From Pseudomonas syringae (GTDB taxonomy: Bacteria > Pseudomonadota > Gammaproteobacteria > Pseudomonadales > Pseudomonadaceae), in the NCBI RefSeq assembly GCF_001698815.1, contig NZ_LGSI01000050.1:124001-188000 (forward strand): a DNA stretch of 64,000 nt, in the 5' to 3' direction. The notes under the pieces were generated by a model, which was given only the letters and a program-made list of their open reading frames with translations, had not been told where the DNA came from and did no database searches. Position 1 is the stretch's first letter. Each line of letters starts with the position of its first letter. A program made the translations under genes and the position numbers. Positions 25,236-33,575 of the stretch are shown here, one piece after another.

Positions 25236-26162
25236 TTAGCGCGCTCCCAGAATGCGTTCGATAGGAATGAAGCGGTTGATGCCCCAGAAAATCAGGAACA
25301 CCACGAACAGCAGCACCAGACCGACCGCGCTGGCGGCGCCCCAGGCGTGATACAGCTCGACGTTGCGCTGCACCAGCATCGACACCAGAATCGTGCGACC
25401 GCCGCCCAGCAATTCAGGGGTGATGAAGAAGCCCAGGCAGATCACGAACACCAGAATCGAACCGGCCATGATGCCCGGCGCGGCCATGGGCAGGAATACG
25501 CGGCGGAAGGTGTAGAACGGTTTGGCGCCGAGGCTTTCCGAGGCTTGCAGCAAGTCTTGCGGGATCTTTTTCATCACCGAGTACAGCGGCAGGACCATGA
25601 ACGGCAGCATGACGTGCAGCGTGCCGATCACCGTGCCGGTGGTGTTGTGCATCAGGTTCAGCGGCTGATCGATGATGCCCAGATCCATCAGCGTCTGATT
25701 GACCAGGCCGCGTCGTTGCAGCAGCACCAGCCAGGCATAGGACCGCACCAGCACGCTGGTCCAGAACGGGATGATCACGCAGACCAGAATCAGATTGGCC
25801 CAGAAACCATGCAACCGGGAGGCGGCGTAGGCGATGGGGAAGCCCAGGACGATGGAGAGAATGGTCACCATGAAGCTGATCTTGAACGTCAGGCTGAAGG
25901 TGTCCCAGTAAATGCGTTCCTGAAAGATCCGCGCGTAGTTGGCCAGCGAGAAGCCTTCCTCGGTCTGCACTGACTGGAATGCCAGCCAGCACATCGGCAG
26001 GATCAGCAACACCACGACCATGAACAGCGCGGGTGCCAGCAGAAGCAGCATCGAGGTGTTTTCTTTGCGTTCTTCCCGGGCCAGCGCCTGAGTGGTGGTC
26101 ATCGGCGGCTGCGGCTGATCATCGGAGCCAGGCAGGGTTTTAGCGAGATAGGCATTGGACAT
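25236..26162 (-). CDS. Polyamine-type ABC transporter permease (PotH/PotB-like)
   Basis: 308-residue inner-membrane protein with six core transmembrane segments after a cytoplasmic N-terminal tail of about 35 residues that is longer than usual. EAA loop: ASESLGAKPFYTFRRVFLPM (about residue 215). SVLVRSYAWLVLL and FFITPELLGGGRTILVSML are strongly characteristic of the PotB/PotH group. Start ATG ending at 26162 follows CGGAGGCCGAT. A conserved upstream element 88 bp before the start is shared with the binding-protein gene. Confidence 0.93.
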   Translation of the reverse strand: MSNAYLAKTLPGSDDQPQPPMTTTQALAREERKENTSMLLLLAPALFMVVVLLILPMCWLAFQSVQTEEGFSLANYARIFQERIYWDTFSLTFKISFMVTILSIVLGFPIAYAASRLHGFWANLILVCVIIPFWTSVLVRSYAWLVLLQRRGLVNQTLMDLGIIDQPLNLMHNTTGTVIGTLHVMLPFMVLPLYSVMKKIPQDLLQASESLGAKPFYTFRRVFLPMAAPGIMAGSILVFVICLGFFITPELLGGGRTILVSMLVQRNVELYHAWGAASAVGLVLLFVVFLIFWGINRFIPIERILGAR

Positions 26163-26250
26163 ATCGGCCTCCGTCCTGAAGTGCGCAGTGCTTGGGTGTT
26201 GTCATGTGGAGGACTCCCGAAGAAGGGGCATATTCTGAAAGCAGGCGTGT

Positions 26251-26298
26251 GATTCTCGGTCACTCTGCGGGACCATGCAGCCTGTAATGTACCGAGAT
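26251..26298 (-). promoter_or_regulatory. Upstream element shared with the binding-protein gene (copy 1); only other content of a 388-bp gap besides a REP
   Basis: Plus-strand words GATT-CTC-GGTC, CTCTGCGG, ACCATGCA and TAATGTAC appear in the same order as at 27646-27696. Read on the minus strand it gives GTACATTA followed by CCGCAGAG, 88 bp before the permease ATG. Most likely a promoter or operator; the factor is unknown. Confidence 0.55.
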
Positions 26299-26430
26299 GA
26301 CGGCGGATGAAGCGGCTACAAATCCCTGGTGGCGAAGCGCTTTATTGCGTAATAGGGTCGGCTGACGGCATGTCCTGCGTTGGGCCGTCTACACCGGGGC
26401 TTGCGGCTGGAATCGGATTGGAATGCATTT

Positions 26431-26522
26431 TGTAGGACCGGCTTTAGCCGGGAGGAGGTCAATCCATTCGAGGCAGGTCCGTCGTCAGGACCGTCGCCCT
26501 CCCGGCTAAAGCCGGTCCTACA
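26431..26522. repeat. REP pair, GTAGGACCGGCTTTAGCC class
   Basis: TGTAGGACCGGCTTTAGCCG and CGGCTAAAGCCGGTCCTACA about 50 bp apart, located between the binding-protein stop codon and the first permease gene. Such REP hairpins downstream of a binding-protein gene often stabilise its mRNA (general knowledge). Confidence 0.92.
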
Positions 26523-26550
26523 GTTCAATCGTGAGCGGGTGCGCTGTGGT

Positions 26551-27603
26551 TTACTTCTTCTGCACAAACGCCAACCAGCGTTCTTCGGCTTTCACGCCAT
26601 CCTGGGAAGCCCACCATTTGGCCGAGAGCAGGGCCTGGCGGGACATGTTTTCCGGGGCTGATGGCAGCTTCGCGGCGCGCTCGGCGGGGATGGTGCCGGT
26701 CTTGAAGGCTTCCGGGTTGAGCGGGCCGTAATCGATGATCATCGGCAGGGCGGCCTGCAACTTGGCGTCGATGGCTTCGTTGACGAACTTCATGGCGGCG
26801 GTTTTGTGTGGCGAGCCCTTGAGCACGCAGAGCGAGTTGGTTTCCAGCACGCCCTGGTTGTAATCGAAGGCCACCGGTGCACCATCAGCCTGTACCGCTG
26901 TGATGCGGCCGTTCCACGCCTGGATCATGTCCACTTCGCCGTCGCTGATCAGCTGTGCCGACTGGCCGCCGGAAGTCCACCAGGTGGCGATATGCGGCTT
27001 GATTTCTTCCAGCTTCTTGAACGCGCGCTCAACGTCCAGCGGATACAGTTTGTCCGGGGCAACGCCGTCGGCCATCAAGGCGATTTCCAGCGTAGGGCGC
27101 GGCAGGTTGCGCAGTGAGCGCTGGCCGGGGAATTTCTTCGTGTCCCAGAAATCCGCCCAGGTCTTGGGTGCCGCTTTGCCCTTGAAGGCGTCGGTGCGAT
27201 ACGCCAGCACTGTGGAGTAGCTGATGTAGCCGACGCTGTAGTCGTCTTTCACGTCCGCAGGCAATTGCGCGGCATTGGGGATCAGCGCCAGGTCGAGCTT
27301 TTCGAACAGGCCTTCCTGCTCGCCGCGAATGCAGTCGCCAGTGGGCAGGTCGACGACATCCCAGGTGACTTTGCCGCTTTCCACCTGAGTCTTGATGATC
27401 GGGTAGGCCTTGGGCGAGCTGTCCTGTTTCAGGGTCAGGCCGAGCTTCTTCGCTGCCGGTTCCAGGATCGCCTTGCTTTGGGCTTCCTGATACGCCCCGC
27501 CTTGGGAAACGAAGGTGATGTCTTCGGCGAACGCCAGGGTTGCACTGCTGGTCAATAGCGCCAGGCCAGCGAGTTTGAATGCGCGGGTACCAGATGTTGT
27601 CAT
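26551..27603 (-). CDS. Periplasmic polyamine-type ABC substrate-binding protein (PotD/PotF-like)
   Basis: 350 residues with a signal peptide (GTRAFKLAGLALLTSSATLA then FAEDITF). The mature sequence opens ITFVSQGGAYQEAQSKAILE; later blocks WWTSGGQSAQLISDGEVDMI, AWNGRITAV and PMIIDYGPLNPEAF parallel the orphan protein at 10114. Start ATG ending at 27603 follows GGGAGTCCTTT. First gene of the transporter/GabD/ATPase/GabT run on the minus strand, so it sets ligand specificity; GABA, putrescine or a related amino compound is suggested by the enzymes. Confidence 0.92.
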   Translation of the reverse strand: MTTSGTRAFKLAGLALLTSSATLAFAEDITFVSQGGAYQEAQSKAILEPAAKKLGLTLKQDSSPKAYPIIKTQVESGKVTWDVVDLPTGDCIRGEQEGLFEKLDLALIPNAAQLPADVKDDYSVGYISYSTVLAYRTDAFKGKAAPKTWADFWDTKKFPGQRSLRNLPRPTLEIALMADGVAPDKLYPLDVERAFKKLEEIKPHIATWWTSGGQSAQLISDGEVDMIQAWNGRITAVQADGAPVAFDYNQGVLETNSLCVLKGSPHKTAAMKFVNEAIDAKLQAALPMIIDYGPLNPEAFKTGTIPAERAAKLPSAPENMSRQALLSAKWWASQDGVKAEERWLAFVQKK

Positions 27604-27645
27604 AAAGGACTCCCAGTGGTTGGCAGGTGTTGGAGGCGATTTTTT

Positions 27646-27696
27646 GATTGTTCTCAGGTCGCTCTGCGGCACCCTGCAACGTTAATGTACTGGCAT
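27646..27696 (-). promoter_or_regulatory. Upstream element shared with the permease gene (copy 2)
   Basis: Words GATTG-TTCTC-AGGTC, CTCTGCGG, ACCCTGCA and TAATGTAC match copy 1 at 26251 in order and spacing. On the minus strand it lies 42 bp before the binding-protein ATG. The remaining 304-bp gap up to 27907 shows no gene. Confidence 0.55.
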
Positions 27697-27907
27697 CGGC
27701 CTAACCAAAGCGGACTCGAATTCACTGCAAATAAGCGCAATATGTCGAAATCAGCCGGACGCGCAGCATCTCCTGCGCTGGCTGCGGGCGGACCACCAGG
27801 GGTGCCGCACTCAGCCTTGAACGCTGCGAACTATCGGTTGCGGGATCGGGTCGGAATTACAGCGTCGCCGTTTGGCGAATCACTGAATAATGCACGGAGC
27901 CTGAACC

Positions 27908-28597
27908 ATGAAGCCCTATGTCATCTGCCACATGATGTCGTCCATCGACGGCCACGCCCTGACCGACGGCTGGGAACGCCCGTTCAAAAAAGCCGCTGGC
28001 GACCTTTATGAGGAACTGGCGAAAACCTTCAACTTCGATACCTGGATCTGCGGTCGCGTGACCATGCAGGAAATCGCCCATGGCGATGATTACCCCCGTG
28101 GCCTGAACCTGTCGCCAATCCCCCGCACCGATTATTTCGCTGATCGCAATGCTTCCAGCTACGCCGTGTCCATTGATCCCCATGGCAAAGTCGCCTGGAA
28201 AAGCAATCAGGCGCTGGGTTCCCATGTGGTCGAGGTGGTTGCGCAAACCGTGGCCGACGATTATCTGGCGTATCTGCAAAGCATTCAGGTGTCCTACATT
28301 TTTGGCGGCAAGATCGGCATCGATCTGGCCCACGTCGTCGAGACGCTCTCCCGGGAATTGGGCAGTAAACGTCTGATCGTCGAAGGCGGCCCACATGTCA
28401 GCGGTGCCTTCGTCAACGCCGGACTGGTGGATGAGGTCAGCGTGCTGATCCTGCCGTTGATCGACGGTCGCGGCGAGCATCCGGCATCCTTCGAAGTGAG
28501 TACTGAAGCATGGACCCAGCCGACCTACCTGAAGCTGGATTCGGCAGAGGTGCAGGACGGCGGTGGCGTCTGGTTGAGGTACAGCCGCCCGGACTGA
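27908..28597 (+). CDS. RibD C-terminal / dihydrofolate-reductase-like family protein
   Basis: 229 residues with a single RibD_C (DHFR-like) domain: MKPYVICHMMSSIDGHALTD at the start, FNFDTWICGRVTMQEIAHGD in the middle, and GSKRLIVEGGPHVSGAFVNA with LVDEVSVLILPLIDGRG at the C-terminal side. These reductases use NADPH on pteridine- or riboflavin-like substrates, but members outside riboflavin operons have no fixed function. No flavin genes are nearby, so it is not the biosynthetic RibD. Start ATG at 27908 after GGAGCCTGAACC. Confidence 0.88.
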   Translation: MKPYVICHMMSSIDGHALTDGWERPFKKAAGDLYEELAKTFNFDTWICGRVTMQEIAHGDDYPRGLNLSPIPRTDYFADRNASSYAVSIDPHGKVAWKSNQALGSHVVEVVAQTVADDYLAYLQSIQVSYIFGGKIGIDLAHVVETLSRELGSKRLIVEGGPHVSGAFVNAGLVDEVSVLILPLIDGRGEHPASFEVSTEAWTQPTYLKLDSAEVQDGGGVWLRYSRPD

Positions 28598-28756
28598 TCG
28601 GCGCTGAAATAAGCCTGGTCAAGCATTTACCTCGAAAGAGGGGGGCATCACTCGTTTGCAGTAATGCCCTTGACAGGGTCCGCAAATCTTTTGTTGAACG
28701 CGTGAATAAAGTTGTCCACGGAAAGTGGGGGTATGTCTGTGGATAAGAATGTGAAA

Positions 28757-28772
28757 GCCCGGCGGGCCGGGC
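28757..28772. terminator. Short GC hairpin between convergent genes
   Basis: GCCCGGC-GG-GCCGGGC with AAA before and GTTT after, in the gap between the RibD_C-like gene (ends 28597) and pobA (ends 28874). It could terminate either gene, but the T-tract is weak. Confidence 0.4.
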
Positions 28773-28873
28773 GTTTCGGGCGATGGTCAGGAAATGAGCA
28801 GCCACAAATTTTGAGTTTTTTTCTTGATTTTCAATACCGTTTTGTAGCAGCCACCAAGCGTTACGTCCAAACC

Positions 28874-30058
28874 TCAGTCGATCTCTTCATAGCGCAGGCC
28901 GACATAATTTTCTGCAATTGTCCTGCGCCCGGCTTCCGAGCCCACGAAGTAATCCAGTTCGGTTTGCTGAATGCGCTGACTGAAGGCGTCGTGGTCGGGG
29001 AAACTGTGCAGCATCGAAGTCATCCACCAGGAAAAACGCTCGGCTTTCCAGATGCGCCGCAAACAGATCTGTGAGTAGCGTTCCAGCAAGTCGGTGCGGT
29101 TTTCCCGGTAGACCTTGAGCAGGATGCGGTACAGCGTACTGACGTCGCTGGCCGCCAGGTTCAGACCTTTGGCCCCGGTGGGCGGCACGATATGCGCCGC
29201 GTCGCCGAGTAGAAACAGGCGTCCGTATTGCATGGGTTCGACGACAAAACTGCGCAGTGGCGCGATGCTTTTTTCAATCGATGGCCCGGTGATCAAGCGT
29301 TCTGCAACGGGCGCTGGCAGGCGTCGCTTGAGTTCTTGCCAAAAGCGCTCGTCGGACCAGTCTTCGACTTTTTCCCCGGCATCCACTTGCACGTAATAAC
29401 GGGTTCGGGTGGCCGAGCGCATGCTGCACAAGGCGAAGCCGCGTTCGTGGCGCGCGTAAATCAATTCGTGATCGACTGGCGGGGTGTCGGCGAGTACGCC
29501 GAGCCAGCCGAAGGGATAGACCCGCTCGAAGATCTCCAGGCTCTCAGCAGGAATCGACTGCCGGGAAACCCCATGGAAACCGTCGCAACCGGCAATGTAA
29601 TCACAGTCCAGGCGCAGGGTTTGGCCGTCATGCTCGAAGGTCAAATACGGTGAATCGGTCTGCATACCGTGTGGCTGGACGTTTTCTGCGTCGTAGAAGG
29701 TGACGGCCCCGGATTCGGCGCGAGCGTCCATCAGGTCGCGGGTCACTTCGGTCTGGCCGTAGACCATGACGGTTTTGCCGCCCGTCAGCTGTTTGAGGTC
29801 GATGCGTTCGCAGCGATCAGCAAACGCTATCTGGAAACCTTCATGAACCATGCCCTGCTGATCCATACGTTCAGCGACGCCGGCTTCGCGCAGCAGGTCG
29901 ACCATGCCTTGTTCCAGCACCCCGGCGCGAATTCGGGAAAGAATGTAATCGGGGTTCTTGCGCTCGACGATGACGTTGTCGATTCCGGCACGTTGCAGCA
30001 GTTGTCCGAGCAGCAGGCCGGACGGCCCGCCGCCAATAATGGCGACTTGGGTTTTCAT
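28874..30058 (-). CDS. pobA: 4-hydroxybenzoate 3-monooxygenase (PobA)
   Basis: 394-residue FAD- and NADPH-dependent hydroxylase making protocatechuate from 4-hydroxybenzoate, in the cytoplasm. Fingerprint IGGGPSGLLLGQLLQRAGI at the N terminus, ILSRIRAGVLEQG next, the DG motif AGCDGFHGVSRQSIP (about residue 155), and the second FAD block FLLGDAAHIVPPTGAKGLNL (about residue 280). Length is that of the classical enzyme. Divergent from an AraC regulator (125 bp between starts). Its product feeds PcaHG encoded 2-3 kb away. Confidence 0.97.
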   Translation of the reverse strand: MKTQVAIIGGGPSGLLLGQLLQRAGIDNVIVERKNPDYILSRIRAGVLEQGMVDLLREAGVAERMDQQGMVHEGFQIAFADRCERIDLKQLTGGKTVMVYGQTEVTRDLMDARAESGAVTFYDAENVQPHGMQTDSPYLTFEHDGQTLRLDCDYIAGCDGFHGVSRQSIPAESLEIFERVYPFGWLGVLADTPPVDHELIYARHERGFALCSMRSATRTRYYVQVDAGEKVEDWSDERFWQELKRRLPAPVAERLITGPSIEKSIAPLRSFVVEPMQYGRLFLLGDAAHIVPPTGAKGLNLAASDVSTLYRILLKVYRENRTDLLERYSQICLRRIWKAERFSWWMTSMLHSFPDHDAFSQRIQQTELDYFVGSEAGRRTIAENYVGLRYEEID

Positions 30059-30183
30059 TCGGGTGGTCCTTGCGAGACGCTGTTATTTTTTTGTCCTGTA
30101 TTTTTGGTGGCTAAAGGTACGGATTGAAGACATTATTCGCTGCTTTTCATGGATTTTTCATAGCATTTTTCAGCGGAGGCGGC

Positions 30184-31056
30184 ATGAGCAAACCGTCCGT
30201 AGTGGCTGTACCGGTCTTCAAGCTTTATGGCGAAACCAGCGCCTGGCCGACACCGGACCTGATTCATTGCGAGTCGATTCCGGAGCGCAGCAAGTTGCAT
30301 GACTGGGAAATTCGCTCTCATGCCCACAGCGATCTGGTGCAGCTGCTTTACGTGCAATCCGGGCTGGCGACGCTGTATGTGGAAGATGTCGTTCGCCACG
30401 TGGAGTCGGCTGCACTGCAGGTCATCCCGGCGCTGAGTGTGCACCGCTTCAGTTTTTCCGCAGACATTCAGGGCTATATTCTCAGTCTCGCCCAACCTTT
30501 GGCTGACCAGCTGAATGCAGCGCTGGATGCTCCGGTACTGGCCGTCGCTGCCTGCCATGCCGTGCACAGCGAACAGCGGCAACAGCTGGATACGCTGTTT
30601 GCCGCGATCATCGATGAATATTCTCAGCACAAGCCCGGACGCGATTCGATGCTGCGATCCCTGATCACCATGCTGTCTATCTGGCTGGGTCGGCGGAGTC
30701 TTGAACATGTGCCGCAGGACCTGCGATCCCGGGAGCGCGGGCGAGAGCATTTGCAGGCATTCACTCGCGCCGTCGGTGTGCACTTTCGTGAGCACTGGCC
30801 TATCGAGCGTTACGCCGAGCAACTGGGCATCAGCGCCGCGTATCTGAATGCCTTGTGTCGGCGACTGACCGAACAATCGGCCTTGCAGATCATCAATCAG
30901 CGTCTGCTGCTGGAAGCCAAGCGCGACCTGGTCTACACCACGTTGACCGTCAATCAGGTATCCGACCGTCTGGGGTTTTCCGAGCCGGCTTATTTTTCGC
31001 GTTTTTTCAAGCGTTGCACCGGTCAGTCACCCAAGCACTTCCGCATCCAGCGTTGA
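30184..31056 (+). CDS. pobR: AraC/XylS-family regulator of pobA
   Basis: 290 residues: an N-terminal cupin-like sensing region (HDWEIRSHAHSDLVQLLYVQ, VIPALSVHRF) and a C-terminal double helix-turn-helix (RYAEQLGISAAYLNALCRRL, then VNQVSDRLGFSEPAYFSRFF and TGQSPKHFR). Start ATG at 30184 after GGAGGCGGC. Divergent from pobA, and pseudomonads are known to control pobA with an AraC-type activator responding to 4-hydroxybenzoate (called PobC or PobR); the symbol is given on that basis. Confidence 0.88.
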   Translation: MSKPSVVAVPVFKLYGETSAWPTPDLIHCESIPERSKLHDWEIRSHAHSDLVQLLYVQSGLATLYVEDVVRHVESAALQVIPALSVHRFSFSADIQGYILSLAQPLADQLNAALDAPVLAVAACHAVHSEQRQQLDTLFAAIIDEYSQHKPGRDSMLRSLITMLSIWLGRRSLEHVPQDLRSRERGREHLQAFTRAVGVHFREHWPIERYAEQLGISAAYLNALCRRLTEQSALQIINQRLLLEAKRDLVYTTLTVNQVSDRLGFSEPAYFSRFFKRCTGQSPKHFRIQR

Positions 31057-31088
31057 GCGGATGCTTTCTTTCGAAGGCGAATACTGCA

Positions 31089-32018
31089 TTGAATATCGAT
31101 ACCCGAATCAAGTTTCGCCATCTGGTGTGTTTTCTCGAGGTTGCCCGCCAAGGCAGTCTGGCCCGGGCCTCAGACCAACTGGCGATCAGTCAGCCAGCCC
31201 TGTCCAAGACCCTCAAGGAGCTGGAAACCCTGCTTGCGACCCAGTTGTTCCTGCGCAGTAAAAGTGGTGCGGCGTTGACCGAGGCGGGCGTGGCCTTTCT
31301 GCGATTCGCCGGGCCGAGCGTGCAGTCCTTGCGTGAAGGGGTGAACAGCCTGCGCTCCGGCGAACATGAACCGGTTACCGCGCGCCTGGGTGTGCTATCG
31401 ACCGTCGAAAGCCAACTGGTGCCGGAAGTGGTGTGTCGCCTGCACGCCCGACATCCGGCGTTGATCGTCAGCGTGATGACCGGCCCGAGCGCTTATCTGC
31501 TGTCGCAGCTACGGGTTGGCGAGCTGGATCTGGTGGTCGGGCGCATGACCGACAGCCCGTTGATTCAGGGCCTGACTTTTGAGCACTTGTACAGCGAGTC
31601 CATGACCCTGGTGGTGCGCCGCGATCATCCGTTGCTGCAAGGTGTGGTCAAGCGCGAAAGCCTGGAAAATTTCCCCATGGTCCTGCCATTGGCGGGGACC
31701 ACCATTCGCAAATTCGCCGACAGCCTGTTCGTGCAATACGGCATCAACCCGCCGCGCCAGCGTCTGGAAACCTTGTCGCTGACCTTGAGTCGCCGCTATG
31801 TGCAAAGCAGCGATGCTATCTGGATCGCGCCGTTTGATGCAGTGCAGCAAGACCTGAACAGCGGCGAGTTGAGCGAGCTGGAACTGGGCATCCGTGAACC
31901 GGGTGGTTCGGTGGGCATTTGCAGCAATCCGGCCCTGCCACTTTCCCGGGCCGCGCAGTGGTGTGTGGATGTGTTGCGGGAAGTGGGCGATGACTACGGC
32001 AAACCGGTGCATCCATAA
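31089..32018 (+). CDS. pcaQ: LysR-family regulator PcaQ
   Basis: 309 residues, with TTG as likely start codon (31089): the family N terminus NIDTRIKFRHLVCFLEVARQ begins there, after GAAGGCG, and no ATG fits. Helix-turn-helix at SLARASDQLAISQPALSKTL. The effector domain is standard. PcaQ activates protocatechuate genes in response to beta-carboxymuconate; here it lies directly before pcaHG, as in P. aeruginosa. It follows the pobA regulator by 32 bp on the same strand. A possible PcaQ box overlaps its own stop codon. Confidence 0.9.
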   Translation: MNIDTRIKFRHLVCFLEVARQGSLARASDQLAISQPALSKTLKELETLLATQLFLRSKSGAALTEAGVAFLRFAGPSVQSLREGVNSLRSGEHEPVTARLGVLSTVESQLVPEVVCRLHARHPALIVSVMTGPSAYLLSQLRVGELDLVVGRMTDSPLIQGLTFEHLYSESMTLVVRRDHPLLQGVVKRESLENFPMVLPLAGTTIRKFADSLFVQYGINPPRQRLETLSLTLSRRYVQSSDAIWIAPFDAVQQDLNSGELSELELGIREPGGSVGICSNPALPLSRAAQWCVDVLREVGDDYGKPVHP

Positions 32019-32030
32019 CCATCTGGATAT
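32015..32030 (+). promoter_or_regulatory. Candidate PcaQ operator before pcaHG
   Basis: ATAACC-ATCT-GGATAT: the left half equals the rhizobial PcaQ box ATAACC-N4-GGTTAA, the right half only partly. Located 127 bp before the pcaH ATG and overlapping the pcaQ stop codon. Position is plausible; sequence support is partial. Confidence 0.35.
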
Positions 32031-32156
32031 GGATCGCGTCATTTTATTCAATTTCGGTTTGGTTCAGGGCAAGGGACACTGCGCTACAGCTTGGTGCATC
32101 GTCCTCAGCGGTCATGTCGCCACTTAAAACTCCTCATAAAAACCAGGGAGAACCCA

Positions 32157-32876
32157 ATGTCTGATGCAGACAGCAGTCGTTTCGTCATTCGTGACCGAAA
32201 CTGGCACCCCAAAGCCTTGACCCCCGATTACAAGACCTCGATCCTGCGCTCGCCAAAACAAGCGCTGGTGAGCATTCCGCAGTCCGTTTCCGAGGCCACC
32301 GGCCCTGATTTTTCCCACCTGAATTTTGGCGTGCATGACAACGATCTGCTGCTGAACTTCAACCGTGGCGGCTTGCCGATTGGCGAGCGCATCATCGTTG
32401 CCGGTCGGGTCTGCGATCAATACGGCAAACCCGTGCCGCACACCTTGGTGGAGATCTGGCAGGCCAACGCCGGCGGGCGATATCGGCACAAGCGCGATGC
32501 TTATCTGGCACCCATTGATCCTAACTTTGGCGGCGTCGGTCGCGCCCTGACCGATCGTGACGGCAACTACAGTTTTCGCACCGTGAAACCTGGCCCTTAT
32601 CCGTGGCGCAACGGCCCCAATGACTGGCGCCCGGCGCATATTCACGTATCGGTCAGTGGCCCATCGATTGCCACGCGATTGATCACCCAGTTGTATTTCG
32701 AAGGCGATCCGCTGATCCCGCTGTGCCCGATTGTCAAATCCATCGCCAACCCGGAAGCCGTGCAAAGCCTGATCGCCCGGCTCGACATGGGCATGGCCAA
32801 TCCCATGGATTGCCTGGCTTACCGCTTTGACATCGTGCTGCGCGGCCAGCGCAGCACGCACTTCGAAAACCGCTGA
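32157..32876 (+). CDS. pcaH: Protocatechuate 3,4-dioxygenase beta subunit
   Basis: 239 residues. Intradiol dioxygenase carrying the Fe(III) site that opens protocatechuate to 3-carboxy-cis,cis-muconate. Metal ligands are visible: Tyr in YRHKRDAYLAP, Tyr in VKPGPYPWRN, and both His in WRPAHIHVSV. VEIWQANAGGRYRHKRD is the family signature. Start ATG at 32157 after AGGGAGAACCCA. Followed by pcaG after 12 bp; the two form the alpha-beta protomer. Confidence 0.98.
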   Translation: MSDADSSRFVIRDRNWHPKALTPDYKTSILRSPKQALVSIPQSVSEATGPDFSHLNFGVHDNDLLLNFNRGGLPIGERIIVAGRVCDQYGKPVPHTLVEIWQANAGGRYRHKRDAYLAPIDPNFGGVGRALTDRDGNYSFRTVKPGPYPWRNGPNDWRPAHIHVSVSGPSIATRLITQLYFEGDPLIPLCPIVKSIANPEAVQSLIARLDMGMANPMDCLAYRFDIVLRGQRSTHFENR

Positions 32877-32888
32877 GGAGGCACGAGC

Positions 32889-33491
32889 ATGCCCGTTCAA
32901 CTTTTGCCTGAAACCCCTTCGCAAACCGCCGGTCCTTATGTGCATATCGGCCTGGCGCTGGAAGCCGCGGGCAACCCGCCCCGGGATCTGGAAATCGCTC
33001 ATGAAATGGCCATGGCCGACGCGCCAGGCGAGCATATCGTGCTGCTGGGCAACGTCTTCGATGGCAACGGTCACTTGATTCGCGATGCCTTTCTGGAGTT
33101 CTGGCAGGCCGATCACCAGGGCGTTTACGACTCGATCTATGATCCGCAAAAGCCCTTCAACTGTTTTGGTCGCACTGCCACGGGCGAGGATGGCCAGTGG
33201 TTGTTGAACACCGTCAAGCCGGGCATCGTGCTCAATGCAGCCGGTACCCCGATGGCCGCGCACATCAACGTGTCGCTGTTTGCCCGAGGGATCAACATCC
33301 ACCTGCAAACCCGGCTGTACTTCGATGATGAAGCCCAGGCCAACGCGATTGATCCGGTATTGAACCTGATCGAGCAACCAGCGCGCCGGGAAACGCTGAT
33401 TGCCAAGCGGTGCAGCGTCGATGGCAAGTTGGCTTATCGCTTTGATATTCGGGTGCAGGGCGAGGACGAAACGGTGTTCTTCGATTTCTGA
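32889..33491 (+). CDS. pcaG: Protocatechuate 3,4-dioxygenase alpha subunit
   Basis: 200 residues. It starts LLPETPSQTAGPYVHIGLAL, the alpha-subunit N terminus that completes the active site; LEFWQADHQGVYDSI parallels the signature in PcaH but without the iron ligands, as expected of the non-catalytic subunit. MAAHINVSLFARGINIHLQT and the ending ETVFFDF are typical. Start ATG after GAGGAGGCACGAGC. Operon with pcaH. Confidence 0.97.
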   Translation: MPVQLLPETPSQTAGPYVHIGLALEAAGNPPRDLEIAHEMAMADAPGEHIVLLGNVFDGNGHLIRDAFLEFWQADHQGVYDSIYDPQKPFNCFGRTATGEDGQWLLNTVKPGIVLNAAGTPMAAHINVSLFARGINIHLQTRLYFDDEAQANAIDPVLNLIEQPARRETLIAKRCSVDGKLAYRFDIRVQGEDETVFFDF

Positions 33492-33527
33492 ACCGGCTCC
33501 AGTTGTGTAGAAAAACGCGTGCATATA

Positions 33528-33553
33528 GGGCGTCCGCTGTAGCGGGCGACCCC
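33528..33553 (+). other. Intra-operon hairpin between pcaG and pcaK
   Basis: Stem-loop built on GTCCGCT-GT-AGCGGGC flanked by GGG/CCC, about 22 bp before the pcaK ATG. No T-run follows (AATAATAAG), so it is more likely an RNA-processing or partial-attenuation signal than a full terminator. Confidence 0.4.
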
Positions 33554-33575
33554 AATAATAAGAAAAGGAACAACC

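Noticed and set aside
27657..27700. Sigma-54 promoter (GG/GC at -24/-12) before the binding-protein gene
   Set aside because: The GG and GC dinucleotides are not at the required ten-base spacing on either strand.
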